NCBI RefSeq assembly: GCF_003626975.1
Contig: NZ_CP032616.1
Location: 4,378,001-4,442,000 of the forward strand
Source: Pseudomonas sp. DY-1
Lineage (GTDB): Bacteria > Pseudomonadota > Gammaproteobacteria > Pseudomonadales > Pseudomonadaceae
Length of the DNA stretch: 64,000 bases
Direction of reading: 5' to 3'
Position 1 is the first letter of the stretch; each line of letters starts with the position of its first letter. This document shows positions 20,255 to 29,389 of the stretch, piece after piece. The position numbers and the translations under genes are program-made. Under the pieces are notes generated by a model, which was not told the DNA's origin, did not search any database, and worked only from the letters and a program-made list of their open reading frames with translations.

Positions 20255-20435
20255 GGCAAGCTCCTTTGCATGGGCGGGTGGGCCCGCGAAGGGCCAAAGG
20301 CCTTACCCTAGACCAAGCCAGGTCAGCTAACAATTGGTGGTGGCGACGAGCGGTCGCCTCGTCGGAGCCCCCTTGGTGCGGCGGCACGGGTATGATTGCG
20401 GCATTCCCGAGCCTGTGGGTAAATCGCTACGTCCC

Positions 20436-20464
20436 TTGCTGCACTAGGGTCTTTCTGATATAAA
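20436..20464 (+). promoter_or_regulatory. Sigma-70-type promoter of rpmB-rpmG
   Basis: TTGCTG (20436-20441) and TATAAA (20459-20464) are separated by exactly 17 bases, upstream of the ribosomal protein genes. Confidence 0.65.
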
Positions 20465-20611
20465 GCAGCGCTCTTTTCTGGGGGCCCGGTCTTTCGCAGT
20501 CAATATGCGGCCGGTAAGACCCCGACGAGACGGGCGTTCAAGCGCCCAAAATGTGAGAGTTCAAGCGGCCAACCCATGCCGGGTTGGGCATGTGGTTTAG
20601 AGGGCTGAGTC
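20465..20611 (+). other. Leader of the rpmB-rpmG operon
   Basis: The gap between the ABC binding-protein gene and rpmB is 357 bases. Its left part (20255-20435) holds no gene that I see. The part after the promoter is a leader of about 140 bases with small hairpins, including GGGCG/CGCCC around 20532-20549 and a CAACCC/GGGTTG pair around 20571-20587. A ribosomal-protein autoregulation site is possible but not shown. Confidence 0.4.
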
Positions 20612-20848
20612 ATGTCGAGAGTCTGTCAAGTAACCGGTAAGGGTCCGGCTACTGGGAACAACATTTCCCACGCAAACAACAAAACCCGTCGTCGTTTCCT
20701 GCCGAACCTGCAGCACCATCGCTTCTGGGTCGAGTCCGAGAAGCGCTTTGTACGTCTGCGCGTTTCCGCCAAGGGCATGCGTGTAATCGACAAGCGCGGC
20801 ATCGACGTAGTTCTGTCTGAACTGCGCGCCCGCGGCGAAAAGGTTTAA
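20612..20848 (+). CDS. rpmB: 50S ribosomal protein L28
   Basis: A 78-residue basic protein beginning [29 protein letters not shown], the conserved L28 start, and ending with the [11 protein letters not shown] helix. Usual length. First gene of a two-gene operon with rpmG, 10 bases apart. Confidence 0.97.
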   Translation: MSRVCQVTGKGPATGNNISHANNKTRRRFLPNLQHHRFWVESEKRFVRLRVSAKGMRVIDKRGIDVVLSELRARGEKV

Positions 20849-20858
20849 GGAGCTAATC

Positions 20859-21014
20859 ATGCGTGAACTGATCCGTTTGGTGTCCAGCGCCGGTACCGGC
20901 CACTTCTACACCACCGACAAGAACAAGCGCACTACTCCCGACAAGATCGAAATCAAGAAATTCGATCCGGTCGTGCGTAAGCATGTGATGTACAAGGAAG
21001 CCAAGATCAAGTAA
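20859..21014 (+). CDS. rpmG: 50S ribosomal protein L33, cysteine-free form
   Basis: A 51-codon frame starting at ATG 20859 with AAGGAG (20848-20853) just upstream. The protein reads [19 protein letters not shown] and continues to KEAKIK, the L33 pattern. It has no cysteine, so it is the zinc-free (C-minus) version that does not bind the Cys4 zinc. The gene lies directly behind rpmB and in front of a strong terminator. Confidence 0.97.
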   Translation: MRELIRLVSSAGTGHFYTTDKNKRTTPDKIEIKKFDPVVRKHVMYKEAKIK

Positions 21015-21033
21015 TTGATCCGGCCCTTGTCGA

Positions 21034-21060
21034 GAAAGCCCGCCTTGTGCGGGCTTTTTC
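21034..21060 (+). terminator. Intrinsic terminator of rpmB-rpmG
   Basis: AAAGCCCGC/GCGGGCTTT stem with a small loop followed by a T-run, 20 bases after the rpmG stop. Confidence 0.9.
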
Positions 21061-21152
21061 ATGCCCGGAATTTAGCTGCCAGGCAAGAACCACAGGACGG
21101 GCCCGGTGGCGCTCCACTCAAGCCGCCCAACGGGGAGCTTCTACCGCGGCCA

Positions 21153-21178
21153 TAAAAAAGCCCGCACTAGGCGGGCTG
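21153..21178 (-). terminator. Intrinsic terminator of the cupin/transaminase unit
   Basis: On the minus strand AGCCCGCC, a short loop and GCGGGCT are followed by a T-run, 25 bases after the cupin gene stop. Confidence 0.85.
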
Positions 21179-21203
21179 AAGGGTGACATCGGATAAGGCA
21201 GGT

Positions 21204-21569
21204 TTAGCGGGCGGCCTGCTCGAAGATCACGTAGACCTTGCGGCAGGGCTCAAGGACTTCCCAGGTACCGGAAAAGCCGGCCGGGATGACGAAGCGGTCG
21301 CCAGCCCGAACGGTCTTGGCGTTGCCGTCCGCATCGCGGATCACCGACACGCCCTGGAGAATCTCGCAGTATTCGTGCTCGCTGTAGCTCACCGTCCAGT
21401 GACCCGCGGCGCCTTCCCAGATCCCCACGTTGAACTGGCCGCATGGGCTGCCGTAGTGGTTGCGCACGCTCTGCTCCGGGTGTCCCTTGAGGATCTTCTC
21501 GGGGGCCGGGCGGTAATGCTCCGGTGCGGTGGTGGCCTGGGCGAAGTCGACAATCTGCTGGATGTTCAT
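21204..21569 (-). CDS. Cupin-domain protein (DUF861/EutQ-like)
   Basis: A 121-residue single cupin domain. The segment WEGAAGHWTVSYSEHEYCEILQGVSVIRDADG followed by VRAGDRFVIPAGFSGTWEV is typical of the (S)-ureidoglycine/DUF861 cupins, with the metal-site His replaced in part by Glu and Tyr. It is 14 bases downstream of the transaminase gene and must be co-transcribed with it. A role in amine catabolism is inferred from context only. Confidence 0.8.
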   Translation of the reverse strand: MNIQQIVDFAQATTAPEHYRPAPEKILKGHPEQSVRNHYGSPCGQFNVGIWEGAAGHWTVSYSEHEYCEILQGVSVIRDADGNAKTVRAGDRFVIPAGFSGTWEVLEPCRKVYVIFEQAAR

Positions 21570-21583
21570 TTTGCGGTCCTTGT

Positions 21584-22924
21584 TCAGACGGCCTTGCGGA
21601 TGGAGTCGGCGAGCTTGCCGACGAGAATGTCGATCTGTTCCTTCTCCACGATCAGCGGCGGCGACATGGCGATGGTGTCGCCAGTGACGCGCACCATCAG
21701 GTCATCGTGGAAGCACTGTTCGAATACCTGGAAGCCTCGCTTGCCGACGCCTTCGGCGCCTGGAGCGAGCTGTACGCCTCCGACCAGGCCGACGGCTCGG
21801 ATGTCGATTACGTTTGGCAGGTCTCGCAGGCTGAGCAGTGCATCCTGCCAGTAGCCTTCCAGCGCGACAGCGCGCTCGAACAGGCCCTCGCCCTGGTAGA
21901 TATCCAGGGTTGCCAGGGCGGCGGCGCAGGCCACCGGATGGCCGGAATAGGTATAGCCGTGGAAGAACTCGATGGCACTTTCCGGACCTTGCATGAAGGC
22001 TTGGTAAATAGTCTCGGCGACGAACACCGCGCCCATGGGAATGGCGCCATTGGTCAGGCCCTTGGCGCAGGTGATGATGTCCGGGGTAACGCCCCAGCGC
22101 TGGGCGGCGAAGGCTTGCCCGACACGACCGAAGCCTGTGATGACTTCGTCGAAGATCAGCAGGATGCCGTGCTTACGAGTGATCTCGCGCAGGCGTTGCA
22201 GGTAGCCCACCGGCGGCAGGATCACGCCGGCCGAACCGGACATGGGTTCGACGATCACCGCGGCGATGTTCTCGGCGCCATGCAGGGTCACCAGGCGCTC
22301 CAGTTCGTCGGCCTTCTCGATACCGAATTCCGGCAGGCCCCGGCTGAAGGCATTGCGCTGGATGTCCAGGGTGTGCGGCAGGTGATCGACGTTCGGCAGC
22401 AGGGCAGGGAAGGCCTTGCGGTTGTTGACCATGCCACCGACAGAAATGCCGCCGAATCCGACGCCGTGGTAGCCCAGCTCGCGGCCGATCAAGCGGGTGC
22501 GGGTACCCTGGCCGATGGCGCGCTGGTAGGCCAGGGCGATCTTCAGTGCGGTATCCGCCGACTCCGAGCCGGAGTTGGTGAAGAACACCTTGTTGAGACC
22601 TTTGGGGGCGATATCGGCCAGGCGTTCAGCCAGTTCGAAGGGCAGGGGGTGTCCCATCTGGAAAGTCGGTGCGAAATCCAGCTTGGCAATCTGTTTGCTC
22701 ACCGCCTCGGTGATTTCGCGGCGTCCGTGGCCGGCGTTGCAACACCAGAGCCCGGCAGTACCGTCGAGGACCTGGCGGCCATTGGTGCTGGTGAAGTACA
22801 TCCCTTCGGCGCTTTCCAGCAGGCGCGGCTTGGCCTTGAACTGACGGTTGGCGGTGAAGGGCATCCAGAAATCATCAAGACTGTTGGATATTCTGTCCGG
22901 TTGAGGCGCGTAGGCGTTTGTCAT
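21584..22924 (-). CDS. Class III omega-aminotransferase
   Basis: A 446-residue PLP enzyme. FDEVITGFGR holds the PLP-binding Asp (about residue 259) and TCAKGLTNGAIPMGAV the Schiff-base Lys (Lys288). TNSGSESADTALKIA and the WCCNAGHG start are also typical of omega-amino acid or amine:pyruvate transaminases. I take the ATG at 22924; a TTG at 22945 is possible. It is divergent from kauB, the arrangement of the P. aeruginosa transaminase I know as gabT2. It probably moves amino groups from polyamine- or omega-amino-acid-derived substrates to pyruvate or 2-oxoglutarate. Confidence 0.88.
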   Translation of the reverse strand: MTNAYAPQPDRISNSLDDFWMPFTANRQFKAKPRLLESAEGMYFTSTNGRQVLDGTAGLWCCNAGHGRREITEAVSKQIAKLDFAPTFQMGHPLPFELAERLADIAPKGLNKVFFTNSGSESADTALKIALAYQRAIGQGTRTRLIGRELGYHGVGFGGISVGGMVNNRKAFPALLPNVDHLPHTLDIQRNAFSRGLPEFGIEKADELERLVTLHGAENIAAVIVEPMSGSAGVILPPVGYLQRLREITRKHGILLIFDEVITGFGRVGQAFAAQRWGVTPDIITCAKGLTNGAIPMGAVFVAETIYQAFMQGPESAIEFFHGYTYSGHPVACAAALATLDIYQGEGLFERAVALEGYWQDALLSLRDLPNVIDIRAVGLVGGVQLAPGAEGVGKRGFQVFEQCFHDDLMVRVTGDTIAMSPPLIVEKEQIDILVGKLADSIRKAV

Positions 22925-22978
22925 TGTGACCACCAGAGAAGGCAAGGTGTGGTGTTGTAGTGATTTTGCCGGAGTCTA

Positions 22979-22996
22979 TGTTTAATATAACGAACA
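22979..22996. promoter_or_regulatory. Candidate PauR operator between the transaminase gene and kauB
   Basis: An 18-bp imperfect palindrome, TGTT/AACA arms about a TATA-like centre, in the divergent gap. It shares 11 of 18 positions, including TG-T, central TATA and GA-CA, with the core of the palindrome upstream of pauR (30872-30889). That makes a shared repressor site likely, but binding is not shown. Confidence 0.5.
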
Positions 22997-23153
22997 TGAC
23001 AAGGCTGTTTGGCCGGCAACTGTAAAATATATTGAAAAGGCTGGGCTCTCTGGTTTAGGGTTGCGAAGATGGCCAGATATAGGTCGGCCTTGCAGAATTT
23101 TTGACAGTGCATGCCTGAGCTGGCGGCACTCTTCTAATAAGAGGAAAGCTCCG

Positions 23154-24647
23154 ATGACCACCCTGACCCGTGCAGACTGGGAACAACGCGCCAAGTCCGT
23201 GCAGATCGAGACCCGCGCCTTCATCCATGGCGAATACACCACCGCCGTTTCCGGCGAGACCTTCGATTGCATCAGCCCGGTCGATGGTCGTCTGTTGGGC
23301 AAAGTAGCCAGCTGTGATCTGGCTGATGCCGAGCTGGCCGTGAAAGATGCCCGCGCCGTGTTCGAGTCCGGTGTGTGGTCGCGTCTGGCGCCGGTCAAGC
23401 GCAAGGAAGTGATGATTCGCTTCGCCGACCTGATCGATGCCCACGCCGAAGAGCTGGCCCTGCTGGAAACCCTGGACATGGGTAAGCCGATCAGCGACTC
23501 CCTGAGCGTTGACGTCCCGTCCGCATCCCGCGCCATCCGCTGGAGCGGTGAGGCCATCGACAAGATCTACGACGAAGTCGCTGCCACCCCGCACAACGAG
23601 CTGGGTCTGGTAACCCGCGAGCCGGTGGGCGTGGTCGCTGCGATCGTGCCGTGGAACTTCCCTCTGCTGATGACCTGCTGGAAGCTCGGCCCGGCCCTGT
23701 CCACCGGCAACTCGCTGGTGCTCAAGCCGTCTGAAAAGTCGCCGTTGACCGCCATTCGTCTGGCCCAGCTGGCCATCGAGGCCGGTATCCCGGCTGGCGT
23801 GCTGAACGTGCTGCCGGGCTTCGGCCACACCGTGGGCAAGGCCTTGGCCCTGCACATGGATGTCGACACCCTGGTGTTCACTGGCTCCACCAAGATCGCC
23901 AAGCAACTGATGATCTACGCTGGCGAATCCAACATGAAACGCGTCTGGCTGGAAGCCGGCGGCAAGAGCCCGAACATCGTCTTCGCCGACGCCCCTGACC
24001 TGCAGGCCGCCGCCGAAGCCGCTGCCGGCGCCATCGCCTTTAACCAGGGCGAAGTCTGCACCGCGGGTTCGCGCCTGCTGGTAGAGCGCTCCATCAAGGA
24101 CAAGTTCGTGCCGATGGTGGTCGAGGCGATCAAGGCCTGGAAGCCAGGCAACCCGCTGGACCCGGCGACCAACGTCGGCGCCCTGGTGGACACCACCCAG
24201 ATGAACAACGTCTTGTCCTACATTCAGGCTGGCCATGATGACGGCGCCAAGCTGGTTGCTGGCGGCAAGCGTGTGCTGGAAGAAACCGGCGGCACCTACG
24301 TCGAGCCGACCATCTTCGACGGCGTGGACAACGCTATGCGCATCGCCAAGGAAGAAATCTTTGGCCCGGTGCTCTCGGTCATCGCCTTCGACAGCGAAGA
24401 AGAAGCGGTCGCCATCGCCAACGACACCATCTACGGCCTGGCCGCGGCGGTGTGGACCAACAACCTGTCCCGCGCCCACCTTGTCGGCAAGGCCCTGCGC
24501 GCCGGCAGCGTCTGGATCAACCAGTACGACGGCGGCGACATGACCGCGCCCTTCGGCGGCTTCAAGCAGTCCGGCAACGGCCGCGACAAGTCGCTACACG
24601 CCTTCGACAAGTACACCGAGCTGAAATCCACCTGGATCAAGCTCTAA
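23154..24647 (+). CDS. kauB: Omega-amino aldehyde dehydrogenase KauB (PauC)
   Basis: A 497-residue NAD(P)-dependent aldehyde dehydrogenase. Catalytic Cys302 (GEVCTAGSR), Glu267 (LEAGGKSP), Asn169 (VPWNFP) and the FTGSTKIAK cofactor loop are in place. The ATG at 23154 follows AAGAGGAAAG and gives the 497-aa length of P. aeruginosa KauB/PauC, which oxidises 4-guanidinobutyraldehyde and gamma-glutamyl-aminobutyraldehyde-type products in agmatine and polyamine breakdown. Divergent from the transaminase gene with a candidate operator between. Ends before a strong hairpin. Confidence 0.9.
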   Translation: MTTLTRADWEQRAKSVQIETRAFIHGEYTTAVSGETFDCISPVDGRLLGKVASCDLADAELAVKDARAVFESGVWSRLAPVKRKEVMIRFADLIDAHAEELALLETLDMGKPISDSLSVDVPSASRAIRWSGEAIDKIYDEVAATPHNELGLVTREPVGVVAAIVPWNFPLLMTCWKLGPALSTGNSLVLKPSEKSPLTAIRLAQLAIEAGIPAGVLNVLPGFGHTVGKALALHMDVDTLVFTGSTKIAKQLMIYAGESNMKRVWLEAGGKSPNIVFADAPDLQAAAEAAAGAIAFNQGEVCTAGSRLLVERSIKDKFVPMVVEAIKAWKPGNPLDPATNVGALVDTTQMNNVLSYIQAGHDDGAKLVAGGKRVLEETGGTYVEPTIFDGVDNAMRIAKEEIFGPVLSVIAFDSEEEAVAIANDTIYGLAAAVWTNNLSRAHLVGKALRAGSVWINQYDGGDMTAPFGGFKQSGNGRDKSLHAFDKYTELKSTWIKL

Positions 24648-24703
24648 GTTCCAACTGAGGTCCGCCCCCATCATTCGGGGGCCGGCTCTTCGAGCCACGC
24701 CTG

Positions 24704-24739
24704 CGGCCGGGTTTCCAGCGATGGAACCCGGCCGTTTTT
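24704..24739 (+). terminator. Intrinsic terminator of kauB
   Basis: CGGCCGGGTT and AACCCGGCCG arms with a 12-base loop followed by a T-run, about 57 bases after the kauB stop. Confidence 0.8.
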
Positions 24740-24773
24740 GCTTTGCCCCACACGGAAAGGGAGGACATTGGCA

Positions 24774-25925
24774 ATGCGTTGGGGAACCTATTTCGCCGTT
24801 TGCGGTGCGGTCATCAGCATCGGCCTCGCCTTGGGTGTGACCATGCCGCTTGTCTCTTTGCGGCTGGAGAGCTGGGGCTACGGCAGCTTTGCCATTGGTG
24901 TCATGGCGGCGACCCCGGCGGTAGGTGTTCTACTTGGAGCGGTGATCGCTGGACGCTTGGCCGCCCGCTTCGGCACTACGACCCTGATGCAGCTCTGCCT
25001 GCTGGTGGGCGCATTGTCCGTGGGCTTACTGGCGCTGGTTCAGGTTTATCCGGTCTGGCTGTTGCTACGGTTGTTGATCGGTGTTGCCCTGACCGTGGTG
25101 TTCATCCTCGGTGAAAGCTGGATCAACCAACTGGCAGTGGAAGAGTGGCGCGGCCGCCTGGTTGCCCTTTATGGCACCGGCTACGCCCTGAGCCAATTGT
25201 CTGGCCCGCTGCTGCTCACGGCACTCGGTACTGGCAATGACCTCGGCTTCTGGACCGGCACCGGTCTGCTGGTCGGTGGTTCCCTGCTGCTGCTCGGCCG
25301 TACTGGCGCGCCCAGTGTCGACGCCCATAGCGCTTCGGGGCGCGGTCTCTGGTCCTTCTGTGCACGCTTGCCGACCATCGCCTGGGCGGTCGTGCTGTTC
25401 GCCGCCTTCGAAGCGATGATGCTGACCTTGTTGCCGATCTATGGCCTGCGCCAGGGGTTCACCCAGGAAGTGGCCTTGTTGATGGCCAGTGTGGTGGTCG
25501 TGGGTGATGCCGCCCTGCAGCTCCCCATCGGCTGGCTGGCAGACCGCATGTCCCGCCTCAGTCTGTTTCGTGCCTGCGGCGTCACGCTGCTGGCGAGCAG
25601 CCTGGCCATTCCGATTCTGCTGCATACGCCGCTGATCTGGCCGATCTGGGTGCTGTTCGGGGCCAGCGCGGGTGGGCTCTTTACCCTGGCGCTGATCCTG
25701 ATCGGCGAACGCTATCGGGATGACGAGCTGGTGCGAGCCAACGCCCATATCGCGCAGCTCTGGGGGATCGGCTGCCTGATCGGGCCACTGGTAACCGGTG
25801 CGGCAAGCCAGTGGATAAGTGGCCACGCACTGCCGCTGATGATGGCCTTGGGCGCAGCGGGTTTCGTCTGGTTGGCCTGGACCCGCGAATTGTTCGAGGA
25901 CGGCGCCGAGGCTGTTCCCGACTGA
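24774..25925 (+). CDS. MFS transporter
   Basis: A 383-residue major facilitator protein with about 12 hydrophobic helices. ATG 24774 is preceded by GGGAGG. Segments of note are GAVISIGLALGVTMPLVSL in helix 1, GRLAARFG in the helix 2-3 loop (the MFS A-motif position) and GWLADRMSRLSLFR between helices 8 and 9. It lies between kauB and the PauB-type oxidase, so an amine or amine-derived substrate is possible, but the sequence does not show it. Confidence 0.85.
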   Translation: MRWGTYFAVCGAVISIGLALGVTMPLVSLRLESWGYGSFAIGVMAATPAVGVLLGAVIAGRLAARFGTTTLMQLCLLVGALSVGLLALVQVYPVWLLLRLLIGVALTVVFILGESWINQLAVEEWRGRLVALYGTGYALSQLSGPLLLTALGTGNDLGFWTGTGLLVGGSLLLLGRTGAPSVDAHSASGRGLWSFCARLPTIAWAVVLFAAFEAMMLTLLPIYGLRQGFTQEVALLMASVVVVGDAALQLPIGWLADRMSRLSLFRACGVTLLASSLAIPILLHTPLIWPIWVLFGASAGGLFTLALILIGERYRDDELVRANAHIAQLWGIGCLIGPLVTGAASQWISGHALPLMMALGAAGFVWLAWTRELFEDGAEAVPD

Positions 25926-25947
25926 AATCCGGATGAGGCAGAGCAAA

Positions 25948-25989
25948 GCGAAACCCATCGCGGTGGAACGGCCAATTGATGGGGTTCGC
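25948..25989. repeat. Palindromic repeat between convergent genes
   Basis: GCGAAACCCATC (25948-25959) and GATGGGGTTCGC (25978-25989) form a 12-bp stem with one mismatch and an 18-base loop. It lies between the convergent MFS and oxidase genes and probably serves as a terminator. It resembles the GCGAAGCCC repeat family. Confidence 0.55.
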
Positions 25990-26021
25990 AGTTCGGGCCA
26001 AGCCTGATTGATGCAGTGGGA

Positions 26022-27344
26022 TCAGGCGATCCCCACGGCTTCCTTCATCCGGTACCAGAGCATGCCGAGGGCCAGCAGCGGTGAACGCAGATGGCGACCA
26101 CCCGGGAAAGTGATGTGCGGCACTCTGGAGAAGATGTCGAAACCGTTGCTCTGTTCGCCGCAGATGGCCTCTGCCAGCAACTGTCCGGCCAGGTGAGTGG
26201 CGTTCACGCCGTGACCGGAATAGGCCTGGGCGAAGTAGACATTGGGCTGGTCGGGCAGCTTGCCGATCTGCGGTAGACGGTTGGCGCCGATGCCGATCAT
26301 GCCGCCCCAGTGGTAGTCGATACGCAGGTTCTCCAGTTGCGGGAATACCTTGAGCATCTTCGGTCGCATGTAAGCGGCGATGTCCGCCGGGTCGCGCCCC
26401 GAATAGTGGCAAGCACCGCCGAACAGCAGGCGTTTGTCAGCGGAAAGGCGGTAGTAATCCAGTGCCACGCGTTGGTCGCAGACCGCCATGTTCTGCGGCA
26501 ACAGTTGATGGGCAAGATCGGCGGACAGGGGCTCGGTGGCGATCACGTAGCTGCCGGCGGGGAGCACCTTGCCACCGAGGGTGGAGTTGAGGTCATTCAT
26601 GTACGCGTTGCAGCCCAGTACCAGGGTCTTGGCGCGGACGTGTCCCCGGGCGGTATGCACCTTCACCTCGGGGCCGTAGTCGATCCGGGTGACGGCGGAA
26701 TGCTCAAACAGGCGCACGCCAAGGGAATGTGCGGCAGCGGCCTCGCCCAGGGCGAGGTTCAGCGGATGCAGGTGGCCGGAACCCATGTCGACAAGGCCGC
26801 CAACGTAGCGGTCCGAGCCGACCACGCTGCGCATCTCATGGGCTTGCAGCAGGCGCATTTCGTGGCGATAGCCGAGGCCTTTCAGCTCTTCCATGTCTTC
26901 GGCGAAACCCGCGAGGTCGCGTGGCTTGTTGGCCAGATCGCAGTAACCCCAGGTCAGGTCGCAATCGATGGAGAACTCCGCGACACGGCGGCGAACGATC
27001 TCCACCGCTTCCAGGCCCATCAGCTTGAGCGAACGCACGCCCTCGGCGCCGATCACCGACTCGAACTGCTCGACACCATGGCCAACGCCGCGGATCAATT
27101 GCCCGCCATTGCGTCCGCTGGCGCCCCAGCCGATCTGCCTGGCTTCCAGCAGCACCACGGAACGACCGCGCTTGGCCAGTTCGATCGCCGTGTTCAGCCC
27201 GGAGAAACCGCCACCGACAATGCACACATCGGCCACCTCCTCTCCCACCAGGGGCGGGTGCTCGATGCGCCGGTTGGCGGTCGCTGCGTAATAGGAAGGG
27301 GCGTGCTGTTCGGTGTGCACCGGGATGCGAACGCGGGCGTTCAT
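26022..27344 (-). CDS. FAD-dependent amine oxidoreductase, PauB/PuuB type
   Basis: A 440-residue flavoprotein of the DAO family. VADVCIVGGGFSGLNTAIELAKRG (about residues 37-60) is the FAD-binding GxGxxG fold, followed by VVLLEARQIGWGASGRNGGQL, the pattern of gamma-glutamylputrescine oxidases (PuuB) and of the Pseudomonas PauB set. Such enzymes oxidise gamma-glutamylated polyamines to an aldehyde that KauB-type dehydrogenases take further. By position next to dadR it looks like the P. aeruginosa gene called pauB4. The glutamyl-polyamine synthetase (pauA) is not in the window. Confidence 0.85.
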   Translation of the reverse strand: MNARVRIPVHTEQHAPSYYAATANRRIEHPPLVGEEVADVCIVGGGFSGLNTAIELAKRGRSVVLLEARQIGWGASGRNGGQLIRGVGHGVEQFESVIGAEGVRSLKLMGLEAVEIVRRRVAEFSIDCDLTWGYCDLANKPRDLAGFAEDMEELKGLGYRHEMRLLQAHEMRSVVGSDRYVGGLVDMGSGHLHPLNLALGEAAAAHSLGVRLFEHSAVTRIDYGPEVKVHTARGHVRAKTLVLGCNAYMNDLNSTLGGKVLPAGSYVIATEPLSADLAHQLLPQNMAVCDQRVALDYYRLSADKRLLFGGACHYSGRDPADIAAYMRPKMLKVFPQLENLRIDYHWGGMIGIGANRLPQIGKLPDQPNVYFAQAYSGHGVNATHLAGQLLAEAICGEQSNGFDIFSRVPHITFPGGRHLRSPLLALGMLWYRMKEAVGIA

Positions 27345-27443
27345 GTGCGAAATCCTGATTTTATTGTTTGGAAAATTTGACGCCCGGGCAGCATAAGGCG
27401 AACCCCCGAGCTATGCCAAGGGGTTCGGAACGCTCGTAACAAA

Positions 27444-27932
27444 TCAGTCGGGAATCGGCAGGTTCAGTGACTCTTTCACTTCTTCCATGACGATGTAGGA
27501 CTTGGATTCGCGCACGTGGGGCAGTTTCAGCAGGATGTCTCCGAGCAGCTTGCGGTAGGAGGCCATCTCGTTGATCCGCGCTTTCACCAGATAGTCGAAG
27601 TCACCCGAGACCAGGTGGCATTCCAGCACATGGGGAAGCTTGAGGACGGCGCGGCGAAAGTCTTCGAAGGTGTCGCCGGACTTATAGTCCAGGCTGATCT
27701 CGACGAATACCAACAGGCTTGCCTTGAGGTGCTGCGGGTTCAGGCGGGCGTTGTAGCCGAGGATGATGCCCTCGCGCTCCAGGCGGCGCACACGCTCGGT
27801 GCAGGGCGTAGTAGACAGCCCCACGCGCTCGCCCAGCTCGGTGAAGGAGATCCGGCCGTCTTCCTGCAGGATTCGTAAAATATTCCGGTCTATCTTGTCC
27901 AGTTCACGACGGGATTGGTGCTGGGTGCGCAT
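27444..27932 (-). CDS. dadR: Lrp/AsnC-family regulator DadR
   Basis: A 162-residue Lrp-family protein. The N-terminal helix-turn-helix is LDKIDRNILRILQEDGRISFTELGERVGLSTTPCTERVRRLE. The C-terminal RAM/ligand domain has VFVEISLDYKSGDTFEDFRRAV and HLVSGDFDYLVKARI. The start at 27932 (MRTQHQSRRELDK) is preferred to one 16 codons upstream, which would overlap the dadA promoter region. In P. aeruginosa the homologue DadR responds to L-alanine and activates dadAX. Its divergence from dadA supports the same role here. Confidence 0.9.
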   Translation of the reverse strand: MRTQHQSRRELDKIDRNILRILQEDGRISFTELGERVGLSTTPCTERVRRLEREGIILGYNARLNPQHLKASLLVFVEISLDYKSGDTFEDFRRAVLKLPHVLECHLVSGDFDYLVKARINEMASYRKLLGDILLKLPHVRESKSYIVMEEVKESLNLPIPD

Positions 27933-27996
27933 GGTGGATGCCCCTCCGTTGAAGCGCATTCTGCCGAGAATTATCGCCAAATATCCCTATCTATAT

Positions 27997-28027
27997 AGTG
28001 AATATCACTGGGTTTGTCTCCCTATAC
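27997..28027 (+). promoter_or_regulatory. Candidate dadA promoter with overlapping palindrome
   Basis: A CTATAC hexamer (28022-28027) has only a poor -35 (TGAATA) at 17-base spacing, which fits an activated promoter. Over the -35 lies a palindrome with perfect AGTGA/TCACT arms (27997-28009). This could be a DadR/Lrp contact; it is not shown. Confidence 0.4.
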
Positions 28028-28090
28028 TTCGCGCCAACGACGCTCAAAATAACAAACGCAGCGGAATCCCCGTTGCGAATGGAGACAGAC

Positions 28091-29389
28091 ATGCGAGTAA
28101 TGGTCCTTGGCAGTGGCGTGATCGGTACGACAAGCGCCTATTACCTGGCCCAAGCAGGGTTCGAGGTGGTCGTGGTCGACCGCCAGAACGCCGTGGCCAT
28201 GGAAACCAGCTTCGCCAACGCTGGCCAGGTTTCCCCCGGTTATGCATCGCCTTGGGCGGCGCCCGGCGTGCCGCTGAAGGCCGTCAAATGGATGCTGCAG
28301 CAGCACGCGCCGCTGGCCATCCGTACCACCAGCGACATCGATCAGTACCTGTGGATGACGCAGATGCTGCGCAACTGCACCGCCGCCCGCTATGCGGTGA
28401 ACAAGGAGCGCATGGTGCGTCTGTCCGAGTACAGCCGCGATTGCCTCGACGAACTCCGTGCTGAAACCGGCATCAGCTATGAAGGCCGTGCGCTCGGTAC
28501 CACCCAACTGTTCCGCACCCAGGCTCAGGTCGATGCTGCCGCCAAGGACATCGCCGTACTCGAAGCGTCCGGTGTGCCCTACGAACTGTTGGATCGTGAT
28601 GCCATCGCCCGCGTCGAACCGGCCCTGGCCAACGTCAAGCACAAGCTGGCCGGCGCCCTGCGCCTGCCCAACGACCAGACCGGCGACTGCCAGATGTTCA
28701 CCACCCGCCTCGCCGAGATGGCGGAGAAGCTGGGCGTGGAATTCCGCTTCGGTCAGAACATCGAGCGCCTGGACTTCGCTGGTGACCGCATCAACGGCGT
28801 GTGGATCGATGGCAAGCTGGAAACCGCAGACCGCTACGTGTTGGCGCTGGGCAGCTATACCCCGCAAATGCTCAAGCCGCTGGGCATCAAGGCGCCGGTC
28901 TATCCGCTCAAGGGGTATTCGCTGACCGTGCCGATCACCAATCCGGCCATGGCTCCGACCTCGACGATTCTCGACGAGACCTACAAGGTCGCCATCACTC
29001 GCTTCGACAACCGCATCCGCGTGGGCGGCATGGCCGAGATCACCGGCTTCAACCTGGACCTGAATCCGGCTCGCCGCGACACCCTGGAGATGATTACTGC
29101 CGACCTCTACCCGGAAGGCGGCGATCTGTCCCAGGCAGTTTTCTGGACCGGCCTGCGCCCGGCGACCCCGGACGGCACGCCGATCGTGGGTGCCACTCCG
29201 TTCCGCAACCTGTTCCTCAACACCGGGCACGGCACCCTGGGTTGGACCATGGCCTGCGGTTCCGGCCGCCTGCTGGCTGACCTGATGGCGCGCAAGCGTC
29301 CGGAGATCAGCGCAGAAGGCCTGGATATCTTCCGCTACGGCAATTCCAAAGAGACCCCGAGCAATGCCAATCCAGCGCCTGCGCACTGA
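28091..29389 (+). CDS. dadA: D-amino acid dehydrogenase small subunit DadA
   Basis: A 432-residue FAD enzyme, the full DadA length. [31 protein letters not shown] is the FAD-binding start, and [22 protein letters not shown] is a DadA hallmark. It oxidises D-alanine and other D-amino acids at the membrane to 2-oxo acids, passing electrons to the respiratory chain. ATG 28091 follows GGAGACAG. It overlaps the next gene by 26 bases. With DadX (alanine racemase) it turns L-alanine into pyruvate. Confidence 0.95.
   Translation: MRVMVLGSGVIGTTSAYYLAQAGFEVVVVDRQNAVAMETSFANAGQVSPGYASPWAAPGVPLKAVKWMLQQHAPLAIRTTSDIDQYLWMTQMLRNCTAARYAVNKERMVRLSEYSRDCLDELRAETGISYEGRALGTTQLFRTQAQVDAAAKDIAVLEASGVPYELLDRDAIARVEPALANVKHKLAGALRLPNDQTGDCQMFTTRLAEMAEKLGVEFRFGQNIERLDFAGDRINGVWIDGKLETADRYVLALGSYTPQMLKPLGIKAPVYPLKGYSLTVPITNPAMAPTSTILDETYKVAITRFDNRIRVGGMAEITGFNLDLNPARRDTLEMITADLYPEGGDLSQAVFWTGLRPATPDGTPIVGATPFRNLFLNTGHGTLGWTMACGSGRLLADLMARKRPEISAEGLDIFRYGNSKETPSNANPAPAH

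Noticed and set aside
20532..20611. Riboswitch in the rpmB leader
   Set aside because: Small hairpins only; no conserved riboswitch core was recognised.
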